A stretch of DNA of 64,000 bases from Arthrobacter sp. TMP15 (GTDB taxonomy: Bacteria; Actinomycetota; Actinomycetes; Actinomycetales; Micrococcaceae): assembly GCF_039529835.1 (NCBI RefSeq), contig NZ_CP154262.1, forward strand, positions 682,001 to 746,000, in the 5' to 3' direction. The position numbers and the translations under genes were made by a program. A model generated the notes under the pieces. That model did no database searches. It saw nothing but the letters and a program-made list of their open reading frames with translations, and was not told the DNA's origin. Shown one piece after another: positions 9,270 to 17,778 of this stretch (position 1 is its first letter; every line of letters begins with the position of its first letter).

Positions 9270-10304
9270 ATGACAATTGTTGCTGCTGCCGATGGTTCGG
9301 CGTTAGGGAATCCCGGTCCCGCTGGCTGGGCTTGGTACGTTGATGAGAACTGCTGGCGGGCAGGTGGCTGGCCGCACGGCACCAACAACATGGGTGAGCT
9401 CATGGCAGTGCTGGACCTCTTCATCTCCACAGCGCACTTGCCGGAGGAGCCGCTGCACATTCTCTGTGACAGCCAGTACGTCATCAATAGCGTCACGAAG
9501 TGGATGCCCGGTTGGAAGCGTAAAGGTTGGCGCAAGTCTGACGGTAAACCAGTGTTGAACGTTGAGATCCTTAAAGAGATCGATGCCGTAATCAAAGACC
9601 GTAAATTCACTTTTGAATGGGTCAAGGGCCATGCCGGCCACGAGCTCAATGAGGCCGCAGATGACCGGGCACGTGCGGCTGCCACTGCTTACCAGGCCAA
9701 GCGGGCCCCGGAGCAGGGCCCGGGCTACCCGGGTTCGGCACAGACCACTTCCGAACAAGCCAGCTCGGCTTCAGCCAACGGCAGTGCCGAGGCAGGCAAG
9801 AGTGCTGGCAGCTTCTCCCATGCTTCAAAGAACCCTGACTCCGTTGTCCCCGCCCAGGGCAGGCTGCTGCTGGACGAACTTGAACAGCCCGACCTGTTTT
9901 CCATGTTGGACGACGAGGCCGATCCGGCCTTTACCGCTCGCGCTGAGGATGGCTTAGAAACGGTCGTGGAACTTGAGCGTGAGCTTCTGGACCCGGCTGT
10001 TCGTGCAGATCCACTGCGTACGGGGGAACTTTTGCATCCAGATTTTGAAGAAATTGGTGTCTCAGGGCGCCGCTGGTCCCGGCAGGAGATCCTGGATATG
10101 CTCCAGGATGAGGAAGCTACCAGCACAGACCTGGAAGTCCTTTCGTTGGTCAAGATTGATACCGTAACGGCTCTTCTGAGCTACCGCAGCGTTGCGCAGG
10201 TTGAGAAGAGCTCGCAGCCTAGATCTTCGTTACGGAGTTCTCTGTGGCAGCGAGACAGCGGAGCGTGGCGTCTGCGCCACCACCAGGGCACTGCCGAGGT
10301 TTAG
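9270..10304 (+). CDS. ribonuclease HI fused to a DUF4440/NTF2-like domain
   Basis: Residues 1-140 form an RNase HI domain that cleaves the RNA strand of RNA:DNA hybrids. The catalytic acids are visible as Asp8 (AADGSALGNPG), Glu43 (NMGELMA), Asp67 (CDSQYV) and Asp131 or 132 (NEAADDRAR). A Ser/Ala-rich linker runs from about 145 to 215. The C-terminal part (about 225-340, ELLHPDFEEIGVSGRRWSR onward) resembles DUF4440/SnoaL-like cone-shaped domains, which often bind small ligands. The fusion is unusual; the role of the second domain is unknown. ATG 9270 matches the expected RNase HI N-terminus. Confidence 0.88.
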   Translation: MTIVAAADGSALGNPGPAGWAWYVDENCWRAGGWPHGTNNMGELMAVLDLFISTAHLPEEPLHILCDSQYVINSVTKWMPGWKRKGWRKSDGKPVLNVEILKEIDAVIKDRKFTFEWVKGHAGHELNEAADDRARAAATAYQAKRAPEQGPGYPGSAQTTSEQASSASANGSAEAGKSAGSFSHASKNPDSVVPAQGRLLLDELEQPDLFSMLDDEADPAFTARAEDGLETVVELERELLDPAVRADPLRTGELLHPDFEEIGVSGRRWSRQEILDMLQDEEATSTDLEVLSLVKIDTVTALLSYRSVAQVEKSSQPRSSLRSSLWQRDSGAWRLRHHQGTAEV

Positions 10305-10364
10305 GACAGGAGCTGGTTAGCTCTACGTTTTCTGTGAGGGCGGTGCCGTTCGGCGCGGGCAACG

Positions 10365-10658
10365 CTACCGTGCGGTGAACATTCGTGTGTTGGCATCTTC
10401 TGCCTGGGCGTATTGTGTGGCCGCCATGGATAAGGCGCTGTTGATACTCTCCAGCGACGCTTCAACCCTGAGCTCAGTGGCATGCCACTCCTGCATGAGT
10501 GCGTGAAAGTTTGTGGCCGCCGTCCCTGTCCACGTGGACTGTAAATCCAAGAGGTTGCGCTTCATGGCGTCCACCTCAAGGCGGATCCTATCCACGGATC
10601 CTTTAACGGCCGTGCTCTTCAGCGCCAAGTCGTCGCTGTTAACGTTGAACTGTGCCAT
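10365..10658 (-). CDS. WXG100-family protein (possible type VII secretion substrate)
   Basis: A 97-residue helical hairpin protein with the central WTG (W-x-G) turn at about residue 43, flanked by two long amphipathic helices, as in ESAT-6/CFP-10-like proteins. ATG 10658 gives the family's usual length; an ORF extending to 10745 has an implausible N-terminus. It is alone here: no second WXG partner, EccC ATPase or other secretion component is adjacent. Another WXG-like domain occurs in the protein at 46011. Confidence 0.8.
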   Translation of the reverse strand: MAQFNVNSDDLALKSTAVKGSVDRIRLEVDAMKRNLLDLQSTWTGTAATNFHALMQEWHATELRVEASLESINSALSMAATQYAQAEDANTRMFTAR

Positions 10659-10794
10659 GAGTGGAACCTTGTCTGTGAAGTGAAAATCGTTTGAATTCAT
10701 TGACAAGTTCCAGCCTAGGAGCAGTATTCTGCCACGGAAAGCCACGCCGGTGCTTCAGTGGACGAGCGGGCCGCCAAGGCACACTGTGGAGGAA

Positions 10795-12306
10795 TTAATC
10801 AGAATCAGCACCAGATGCGTCATCGCTGCCGTGTTCTTCTGCGTTCATCGGGGCAAAGGGCAGTTCGATGGCCAGAGTGGCGCCTCCGCCAGGTGTTTGT
10901 TCAAGGCGAACGGTGCCTTTATGCGATGCCACAATAGCTGAGACAATGGCCAGGCCCAGACCGCTGCCGCCGGTGTTGCGATCACGGGAAGAGTCCGCAC
11001 GATAAAAACGCTCAAAGACCCGTGGGGCTTCTTCTTCGGAAATACCGGGGCCATGATCACGAATCTTAATTACAGAAGAGGTTCCGGTATCCGCAGCCTT
11101 GGTGCCAACCATAATTTCGATCGGCGTCCCCTCAGGTGTGTGGCGCAACGCGTTGCCCATGAGGTTGGTGACAACCTGACGCAATTTTGCTTCGTCTCCG
11201 ATACTGGGCGCAGGGGTGCCCGGACCGCCGTCGAGCCCTACGACGGCGAAGGACCGCTCCTGAGCTGACGCGCGCGCATCAAGCACTGCATCGTGGCCAA
11301 TGATCAGCAGGTCTACGGGTTTGAGTTGCAGCGGGCGCTGCTCGTCGATGCGTGCAAGCACCAGCAGGTCCTCAACGAGTTCGCCCATACGTTTGGCCTC
11401 ACTCTCGATCCGCCCCATCGCGGTGCCAACGTCGTCTGGAGTTTGCAGGGCACCGTGCCGGTAGAGCTCGGAAAAACCTCGAATGGTAACCAACGGGGTG
11501 CGGAGCTCATGCGAGGCATCCGCCACAAATCGACGCATCTTCGTTTCGGAGGCTGTCCGCGCTGCAAACGCGTGCTCAATATGGGCCAACATGGTGTTCA
11601 GGGATCCTGACAGGCGGCCTACTTCAGTGTTTGGATTCTCAATGTCCACACGGCGAGAGAGGTCACCGGCAGCAATTGCCGCAGCAGTTTTCTCCACCCT
11701 TGCCAAAGGCCTAAAGGATCTTGTCACCGTCCAATACGCGATCATAGTGCCCAACGTGATGGTCAAAATAGCCACTCCGGCAATCACCACGGCGAGCCGT
11801 TCCAAGGTGCTGTTGAGGGTTTCGTAGGGCAGGCCTACCACCACATAACCGAGATACTCTGGCCGCGTATCGGTGATTTCGGAGGGACCGTAGTTGAACT
11901 TTTGGGGCGCCACAATGGTGATGCGCCAGGGCGCGCCACCATCACTGCTGGCTACTGTGAATGGTTTCCCGTTCAATTCCTTGGCTTGTGCCACTGTAAA
12001 AGGCGGGTAGACGGGCTTGTCCTTACCGGAACGGTTTTGGTCAGCTAGGGAGCCGTCGGCAAAGTGGAAGCCCACATAGTAGTCAAAGCTGAACGGTGTT
12101 TGCCCGGTGTTTTGGGAATCCACCGTGCCATGGCCAATGATCGACTTTTGAAACGTTGTCAGCTGCGTGTCCATCTGGTCTTCCAGGAAGGAGTGCAGCA
12201 AGAGAAACGTTGTTGACCCCAGCGCCAACAAGGACACACTCAACAAGGCACTGATGATGGCCACCAGTTGTGAGCGCAGGGAGGCGTTCTTCCACAACGT
12301 AATCAA
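10795..12306 (-). CDS. sensor histidine kinase (HAMP-HisKA-HATPase)
   Basis: A membrane sensor kinase of 503 residues. Helix 1 is at about residues 13-38, an extracytoplasmic sensor region at 40-170, and helix 2 at about 171-193. HAMP follows, then the H-box VADASHELRTP with phospho-acceptor His266, the N-box NLMGNALRHTP, the G1 box DHGPGISEEE and the G2 box GGSGLGLAI. The start appears to be TTG 12306; no nearer ATG would keep helix 1. It lies 15 bases downstream of its response regulator and is surely co-transcribed with it. The sensor domain is not recognised, so the stimulus is unknown; the layout resembles mycobacterial TcrY-type kinases. Confidence 0.93.
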   Translation of the reverse strand: MITLWKNASLRSQLVAIISALLSVSLLALGSTTFLLLHSFLEDQMDTQLTTFQKSIIGHGTVDSQNTGQTPFSFDYYVGFHFADGSLADQNRSGKDKPVYPPFTVAQAKELNGKPFTVASSDGGAPWRITIVAPQKFNYGPSEITDTRPEYLGYVVVGLPYETLNSTLERLAVVIAGVAILTITLGTMIAYWTVTRSFRPLARVEKTAAAIAAGDLSRRVDIENPNTEVGRLSGSLNTMLAHIEHAFAARTASETKMRRFVADASHELRTPLVTIRGFSELYRHGALQTPDDVGTAMGRIESEAKRMGELVEDLLVLARIDEQRPLQLKPVDLLIIGHDAVLDARASAQERSFAVVGLDGGPGTPAPSIGDEAKLRQVVTNLMGNALRHTPEGTPIEIMVGTKAADTGTSSVIKIRDHGPGISEEEAPRVFERFYRADSSRDRNTGGSGLGLAIVSAIVASHKGTVRLEQTPGGGATLAIELPFAPMNAEEHGSDDASGADSD

Positions 12307-12321
12307 TGTCTTGGCGCTGCG

Positions 12322-13035
12322 CTAGCGCTTGTCGGCCGTTCGCAGCACGTAGCCCACGCCGCGCTTGGTTTGGATGAGAGCAGGAAGTTCAGCATCGGTA
12401 TCGATCTTGCGGCGCAGGTAGGAGATGTAAGACTCCACGATGGAGGCGTCGCCATTGAAGTCGTATTCCCAGACGTGGTCAAGGATTTGGGCTTTGGAAA
12501 GCACCCGGTTGGGGTTGAGCATGAGGTAGCGCAGAAGTTTGAACTCGGTGGGGGAGAGCTCCACCGTTTTCCCTGCCCGGCGCACCTCGTGGGCGTCGTC
12601 GTCGAGCTCCAAATCGGCAACACGGAGAACGGCGTCGTCATCTTCCATGGGTTGAGTACGGCGCAGCACTGCGCGGATGCGAGCCACCACCTCATCCAGG
12701 CTGAACGGCTTGGTGACGTAATCATCGCCACCCACTGTCAGGCCCGTGACCTTGTCCTCAGTGTCATCGCGGGCAGTGAGGAACAGGACAGGAAAATGCC
12801 GGCCAGCAGCACGCAGTCTGCGGGTCACAGTAAAACCGTCCATGTCCGGGAGCATCACATCCAGCACAGCAAGGTCGGGGTTGTGTTCTTCGGCTGCGGC
12901 GAGGGCTTCGCGGCCGTTGGCGGCCGCAATGACCTCAAACCCTGCGAATCGCAGGGACGTTGAGAGCAGTTCACGAATATTGGGCTCGTCATCAACTACG
13001 AGCAACTTGGCTTCAGGTCCGATCTTTTTCACCAT
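12322..13035 (-). CDS. OmpR/PhoB-family response regulator
   Basis: A 237-residue two-component regulator. The receiver domain (residues 10-122) has the acidic pocket VVDDE and phospho-acceptor Asp59 in AVLDVMLP; a winged-helix domain (about 140-235) ends with the KRGVGYVLR segment that contacts DNA. ATG 13035 follows GGAGACTGAA. It precedes its partner kinase on the same strand. Targets are unknown; the neighbouring sulfatase operon lies upstream on the same strand but is separated by 84 bases. Confidence 0.95.
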   Translation of the reverse strand: MVKKIGPEAKLLVVDDEPNIRELLSTSLRFAGFEVIAAANGREALAAAEEHNPDLAVLDVMLPDMDGFTVTRRLRAAGRHFPVLFLTARDDTEDKVTGLTVGGDDYVTKPFSLDEVVARIRAVLRRTQPMEDDDAVLRVADLELDDDAHEVRRAGKTVELSPTEFKLLRYLMLNPNRVLSKAQILDHVWEYDFNGDASIVESYISYLRRKIDTDAELPALIQTKRGVGYVLRTADKR

Positions 13036-13119
13036 TTCAGTCTCCGACCATTGGCTGGGAATACGCTGAAGATTCCGTGGGTAGATACTGTCAGCATACG
13101 CCCAGCGACTTCTCAGGCG

Positions 13120-14448
13120 CTAATAAGGGAGCATAAAAATTTCTCGATGTTGATCAGCGGAGGCAAATTTCGGTAGCACGAGCTTTTTCAAAAAAGCGGT
13201 ATCACCGGTGGTCAGTGCCCAGTCAAGCAACTCTTGACGCATGGATTCAAGCACTGGTTCATGGTCCCGCTCAACGGCCAGGTTTCGCTGTTCGCCGGGG
13301 TCTATGTCCAGATTATGCAGCTGCTCCCGATTCCTACCCCAGCTGTACACAACATATTTCCAATTTCGCAGAATAAGTGCCCGCCCGGTGGTTCCTGCGC
13401 CGGGAAGCGCAGCCCCATCGCTAAATGAGGTTTGCACCACCACCGGAGCGGTTGTGGCTTCCAGCACAGAGGGTACGGCGAGTCCCCCCGGAGCTGGAAT
13501 CCCCGCCACCTGGCACAGGGTCGGCAGGAGCCCCAGAACCGCCGGGACGGGTGCGTCGATCACCGCAGCGCGCTGCCCCGGAACATGTACCATGAACGGC
13601 ACCTTGATGCATTCTTGGTATAGCGCGGTCTTTTGGTTCCAGGCATGAGAGGCATCGCCGTCGCCGTGATCGCTAATTAGTACGACGGCGGTGCTTGCCA
13701 AATCGATCCGCTCCAGCAGTTGCCCCATGCGTTGGTCAACGCGCTCCACAAGTGCCGCGTACACATGCCGGTAACCTCGCCATTCATCGGGGCTGAAACC
13801 GTTGGTGCCATAGACGCGTGCGGCTGCCACTTGCTCCATGGATAGTGCCTCCGGAGAATAAGGCGCAGGAGGAAAATTTGCAGGCAGGGCAGGGGCGTCC
13901 GCCACGGGGACAGGGGGTATGTTTCCGTACGGCATCGGCTGGGAGCGGGCGTATTCACAGATCGTGTGGGGGTCATCGAAGGAAGCAACCAAGAAGAAGG
14001 GACGGGTATCTTTCCTGCCGTCCAGCCAGGTACTGCAGGCCTGAACCAAGCCCTCGTCACCGAAGGGGTGGATGGGGGTGAAACCGTCAGCCTCCGTGGC
14101 ACTGGCTTGGAGGGCGTGCCATTTTCCTGCATATGCGCAGTCATACCCGGCCGCTGTGAACCAGTGCCCCAACGAGTTTGTTCCATGTCCGGGTTCCTCG
14201 GTGGGCTCCGCGCCCGCAGGGGATGCCTTCGCATTGGAAATGACCCCCAGCTGGTGCGGATACCGGCCGGTGACCATGGCGCTGCGAGCCGGCACGCATA
14301 AAGGAAAGGGCGTGTACGCCTGCGTAAAAGTTGTCGATGACGTGGCCAGCCGGTCAAGGTGAGGAGTGCGGAAGTGCTCATCCGTGGAGCGGACCCGTGT
14401 CAAAGCATGAGCTGCAAATTCATCCGCCATGATCAGTAAGATATTCAT
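13120..14448 (-). CDS. sulfatase (Cys-type, formylglycine-dependent)
   Basis: Predicted to remove sulfate esters from a carbohydrate. The 442-residue protein has the metal-binding N-terminus LLIMADE, the maturation motif CVPAR with Cys51 as formylglycine precursor, the TGRYPHQLG block, and a second metal site VLISDHGDG. There is no signal peptide, so it should act in the cytoplasm. It is the last gene of a five-gene operon with an ABC importer; its start overlaps the stop of the preceding sulfatase by four bases (ATGA). The exact substrate linkage cannot be read from sequence. Confidence 0.93.
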   Translation of the reverse strand: MNILLIMADEFAAHALTRVRSTDEHFRTPHLDRLATSSTTFTQAYTPFPLCVPARSAMVTGRYPHQLGVISNAKASPAGAEPTEEPGHGTNSLGHWFTAAGYDCAYAGKWHALQASATEADGFTPIHPFGDEGLVQACSTWLDGRKDTRPFFLVASFDDPHTICEYARSQPMPYGNIPPVPVADAPALPANFPPAPYSPEALSMEQVAAARVYGTNGFSPDEWRGYRHVYAALVERVDQRMGQLLERIDLASTAVVLISDHGDGDASHAWNQKTALYQECIKVPFMVHVPGQRAAVIDAPVPAVLGLLPTLCQVAGIPAPGGLAVPSVLEATTAPVVVQTSFSDGAALPGAGTTGRALILRNWKYVVYSWGRNREQLHNLDIDPGEQRNLAVERDHEPVLESMRQELLDWALTTGDTAFLKKLVLPKFASADQHREIFMLPY

Positions 14449-15872
14449 GCGCTAGCCACCAAATCCCGCAGAGCTGGTGCTCCGGTCCATTGCTGATCGG
14501 CTGCAGAAAGTGCTTCCTCCAACGCCGCAGCATGACTGCGCACCAACACCGGGTCTGAGATGTTGTCAAGCTCGAACGGATCGTCCACCAGATTGTATAG
14601 GCCAGTGGTGAGGCCACGTTCGGGATGGAAACCCGCAATGAACTTTGTGGTGCGGGTCCTGAGGCCGCGAAGGTCCTCGTCTTCGGCATTTCGTGGATAG
14701 TAGAAGTACAGTGCCGCTTCCCCGTCGTCCGGGGCTAGACCCGCTCCTGTGCACAGCAGGGGTGCTAGGTTGCGGCCGTGCATCTGGGCTGGAATGCTGT
14801 GGGCAACGCCAAGCAGCCCCAAAAGAGTAGGGGCAATATCCACGCTGGAAAGTACCGTGGTGGCGGCGGCTTTGGCAGAGAACTCTTCGGGGCCGCGCAT
14901 CACAAAGGGGATGCGCATGGACTCTTCGTAGGGCACATTTTTGTACAGCAGGCTGTGGCTGCCCATCTGTTGCCCATGATCGGAGGTAAAAATGACAAGG
15001 GTATTCCGGGCCAGATCCAGTTCCTCAAGAGCCTGAAGCAACCGCCCCACTTGGACGTCAATGGCACTGACGGCTGCGTAATATAGCGCGGCTATGCCTG
15101 CCGCTTCCCGGCTAATGTCAGAATCCAGATCAACGTTGGGCCGGTTGAGCAGCTCCGAAGCGGGCAGCCCGGCATAGCTGGTGTCATAGCCTTCGGGGAG
15201 TTGGTCGAAGGGCTGGTGCGGCGGGTTCCAGGACACGGTGAGGGCAAACGGCGCGCCGCCGGGTGCTGTGCCAGAGCCGCCGGGTGCTGTGCCGGCCCTG
15301 CGCAGGAAGTCCAGTGCCACATCCGTTTCATGCCCGGCTGACCAGCCCTGAACGTCCACCCGCTCATGCCGTTCGGCGTGGCCGGTCCAATAATGCGGGG
15401 TCAAGTGCTCGTCACAGCAGCCGTAGGAGTACCAAAAATCAAAGCCGTGCCGCCGGTCAAGGGGGGAGTAGGCATCCCAGTAGCGGCCATCTTCCAAGGG
15501 CCCGGTGCCGTAAATCGCATCGGCAGGAACAGGTGCCTCCAAGTGCCACTTGCCAATGTATCCGGTGGCGTAGCCGGCATCCCTGAGCACGGCAGCCCAT
15601 GACGGGGCGTCGGGGCGAAGCCCAACACCCCACGTAGCAGTTTCAGAGTTCACATTGTGTGTGACTCCATTGGCGGCAGGGTATTGCCCGCTCATCATCA
15701 TGGCCCGGTGCGGGCTGCACACCGGGTAGCTGCTAACAGCGTGGGCCAGGGATACGCCGTCGGACGCCAAGGCATCCAAAAAGGGGGTGGAAACCGCATC
15801 GCCGCCCGGCTCCAGGCACATGGCCCGGAACTGGTCAGCGATCACGAACAGCAGATTTGGTTGTTCTACCAT
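14445..15872 (-). CDS. sulfatase (Cys-type, formylglycine-dependent)
   Basis: A second sulfatase of 475 residues, distinct in sequence from its neighbour. Motifs are LLFVIADQFRA at the N-terminus, VCSPHR with Cys52 as the formylglycine precursor, SGQYPAANG, and IFTSDHGQQMGSH for the second metal site. A small duplicated stretch encodes GTAPGGSGTAPGG at about residues 194-206. No signal peptide is seen. ATG 15872 starts seven bases after the permease gene stop. Position inside the importer operon argues that both sulfatases act on the imported sugar. Confidence 0.93.
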   Translation of the reverse strand: MVEQPNLLFVIADQFRAMCLEPGGDAVSTPFLDALASDGVSLAHAVSSYPVCSPHRAMMMSGQYPAANGVTHNVNSETATWGVGLRPDAPSWAAVLRDAGYATGYIGKWHLEAPVPADAIYGTGPLEDGRYWDAYSPLDRRHGFDFWYSYGCCDEHLTPHYWTGHAERHERVDVQGWSAGHETDVALDFLRRAGTAPGGSGTAPGGAPFALTVSWNPPHQPFDQLPEGYDTSYAGLPASELLNRPNVDLDSDISREAAGIAALYYAAVSAIDVQVGRLLQALEELDLARNTLVIFTSDHGQQMGSHSLLYKNVPYEESMRIPFVMRGPEEFSAKAAATTVLSSVDIAPTLLGLLGVAHSIPAQMHGRNLAPLLCTGAGLAPDDGEAALYFYYPRNAEDEDLRGLRTRTTKFIAGFHPERGLTTGLYNLVDDPFELDNISDPVLVRSHAAALEEALSAADQQWTGAPALRDLVASA

Positions 15873-15879
15873 TGGGGTT

Positions 15880-16803
15880 CTACTTGCCCATCCCCAAGGT
15901 CAGGCCCTCCGTCAGGCGACGGCCCAGCCAGATGTAGATGGCCAGCATGGGCAGGATCACGATGCATAGACCCGCAAAGAGTCCGCCCCAGTCTGCACCG
16001 GAGTAGGTCTGCTGCTGAACGAACGAGATCAAGGCTACTGGCAGAGTGTACTTTTCGGTGCTCTGGAGCAGGGTCAGCGCCAGCAGGGTTTCATTCCAGC
16101 TCCCCACCACCAGCAGCACAAAGGCGGTGAGGATGCCACCTTTGGCCAGGGGCAGGGTGACCTGGATAAAGGTGCGCAGGGCGGACGCGCCGTCCAGTGC
16201 AGCCGCTTCCTCCATTTCAAGGGGGAGACTGCGGAAGAAGGCCGTCAACAAAAAAACCGTGAATGGCAACGACAAACCGATGTAAACCAAGTTCAAGCCG
16301 ATCAGGCTGTTGGTCAGGTGCACCTTGTCCAACATGACAAAGAGCGGAATTAAGATGACCTGGGCTGGGATTCCCAGTCCAAGAATGAAGTACAAGCTCA
16401 GGCCATCGGTGAGACGGTTCTCCACCCGGCTGAGGTAGTAGGCGGCAGGTGCGGCCACGGCCACGCACACGAACGAGGACACCGCCGTGGTCAAAACACT
16501 GTTAAGCGTGGCCAACGCGAAACCGCTGACATTCCAGGCCGTGGCGAAGTTATCGAAGTTGAACGATGTTGGCAGACCCCATGGGCTTTCCAAGATTGCA
16601 TGGGTGTCGCGGAAGGCCTGCAGCACTGTCCAGACGAGCATGGCGATGAATAACACCACCACAGCCCACAGAATAAACACACCGAGGCTGCGGACCCAGT
16701 TGTGATCGGCCTGCAGGGCGGGACTGACGCCGCCACGGTTTCTTTTGCGACGGATTGGCGGTGGAGCGGCTTTCTCGGATGGAGACGAGGTAAGGGTTGT
16801 CAT
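15880..16803 (-). CDS. carbohydrate ABC transporter permease (MalG type)
   Basis: One of two membrane subunits of a carbohydrate importer. The 307-residue protein has six predicted helices and the permease-ATPase coupling loop EEAAALDGASALRTF (EAA motif) near residue 210. It follows the MalF-type permease after nine bases. No ATP-binding subunit is encoded here. Actinobacterial sugar importers of this class commonly share a multitask MsiK-like ATPase encoded elsewhere, which is the likely arrangement. Confidence 0.94.
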   Translation of the reverse strand: MTTLTSSPSEKAAPPPIRRKRNRGGVSPALQADHNWVRSLGVFILWAVVVLFIAMLVWTVLQAFRDTHAILESPWGLPTSFNFDNFATAWNVSGFALATLNSVLTTAVSSFVCVAVAAPAAYYLSRVENRLTDGLSLYFILGLGIPAQVILIPLFVMLDKVHLTNSLIGLNLVYIGLSLPFTVFLLTAFFRSLPLEMEEAAALDGASALRTFIQVTLPLAKGGILTAFVLLVVGSWNETLLALTLLQSTEKYTLPVALISFVQQQTYSGADWGGLFAGLCIVILPMLAIYIWLGRRLTEGLTLGMGK

Positions 16804-16812
16804 GAGGATTCC

Positions 16813-17778
16813 TTAGAACTCAATGGCGTCACGGCGCATGGCACGGCGCAGGAGCACCACCAGTACGGTAACCAAGGCCAAAGAAATGATGGCTGATGCT
16901 GTGGCGGCACCATAGGCCGGGGTGGACATGCCGGAGAACGCTGTGACGTAGGTGTACACGGCCACGGACCAGGTTTGGGTGGGTGGCAGGCCCGCGCCGC
17001 TGCTGCCGCCAAAGACCCAGATGATTTCAAAGATCTTGACGGAGGAGATTGTCCACAGCACGGCACAAGTGCCGAAAACGTCCCAGGTCAGCGGCAGAAT
17101 GACGTACCGGAGACGCTGGAGCGCTGTTGCGCCGGCAAGAGCGCAGTCCTCATAGAAGTAAGGCGGGATCCTGTCTACTCCGGCCATGATGATGGTGGTG
17201 AAGTAGCCTGTGGTGGTCAGGACCATGGTGGCCATGATCAACGGAAAAATATTGTCCTGGGCAAGCCAAGCCGGCGGTTCCGTGACACCCAAAGGCTTGA
17301 GCAGGCTGTTGACCATGCCACCTGGGTTGAAGATGAAACCGGCCAGGATGCCAAAGACAAGAGCATTGATCAGATGGGGGAAAAAGATGACGTTGCGAGC
17401 TATTCTCTTTGCAGCCATGTCCCGAAGAACCAGCGTCATGGCAAAGGCCAGGATGAAGATTGCCGCACCCACCACGAACAAAAGGAGCAGCGTGTTTCCG
17501 AAGGACTTCAAGAACAACGGGTCTTGGAAGACTTTAACGTAGTTCTTGAAACCCACGAAGGTCATGGGACCAGAACCGGCCCATTCGTTAAGACTGATCC
17601 AGAGTGCCGCTATCGTGGGAACGATGAACAAGACGGTGTAGAAGAGGAAAGCCGGTCCGACGAACGGTACCAGAAGCTTGCGGCGCTGGCGTTCAATGCT
17701 GCTTCCGCCCCGGCCCTGCCCCGGCTTGAGAGCCGGAGCAGGGTTGCGACGGGTGCGCTTGAGAGTCGAGGCAGACAT
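16813..17778 (-). CDS. carbohydrate ABC transporter permease (MalF type)
   Basis: The second membrane subunit, 321 residues, with a basic N-terminus (about residues 1-35), six helices and an EAA-like loop (YEDCALAGATALQRLR) near residue 225. Its start codon overlaps the stop of the solute-binding protein gene by one base, so translation is probably coupled. It forms a heterodimeric channel with the MalG-type protein. Confidence 0.94.
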   Translation of the reverse strand: MSASTLKRTRRNPAPALKPGQGRGGSSIERQRRKLLVPFVGPAFLFYTVLFIVPTIAALWISLNEWAGSGPMTFVGFKNYVKVFQDPLFLKSFGNTLLLLFVVGAAIFILAFAMTLVLRDMAAKRIARNVIFFPHLINALVFGILAGFIFNPGGMVNSLLKPLGVTEPPAWLAQDNIFPLIMATMVLTTTGYFTTIIMAGVDRIPPYFYEDCALAGATALQRLRYVILPLTWDVFGTCAVLWTISSVKIFEIIWVFGGSSGAGLPPTQTWSVAVYTYVTAFSGMSTPAYGAATASAIISLALVTVLVVLLRRAMRRDAIEF

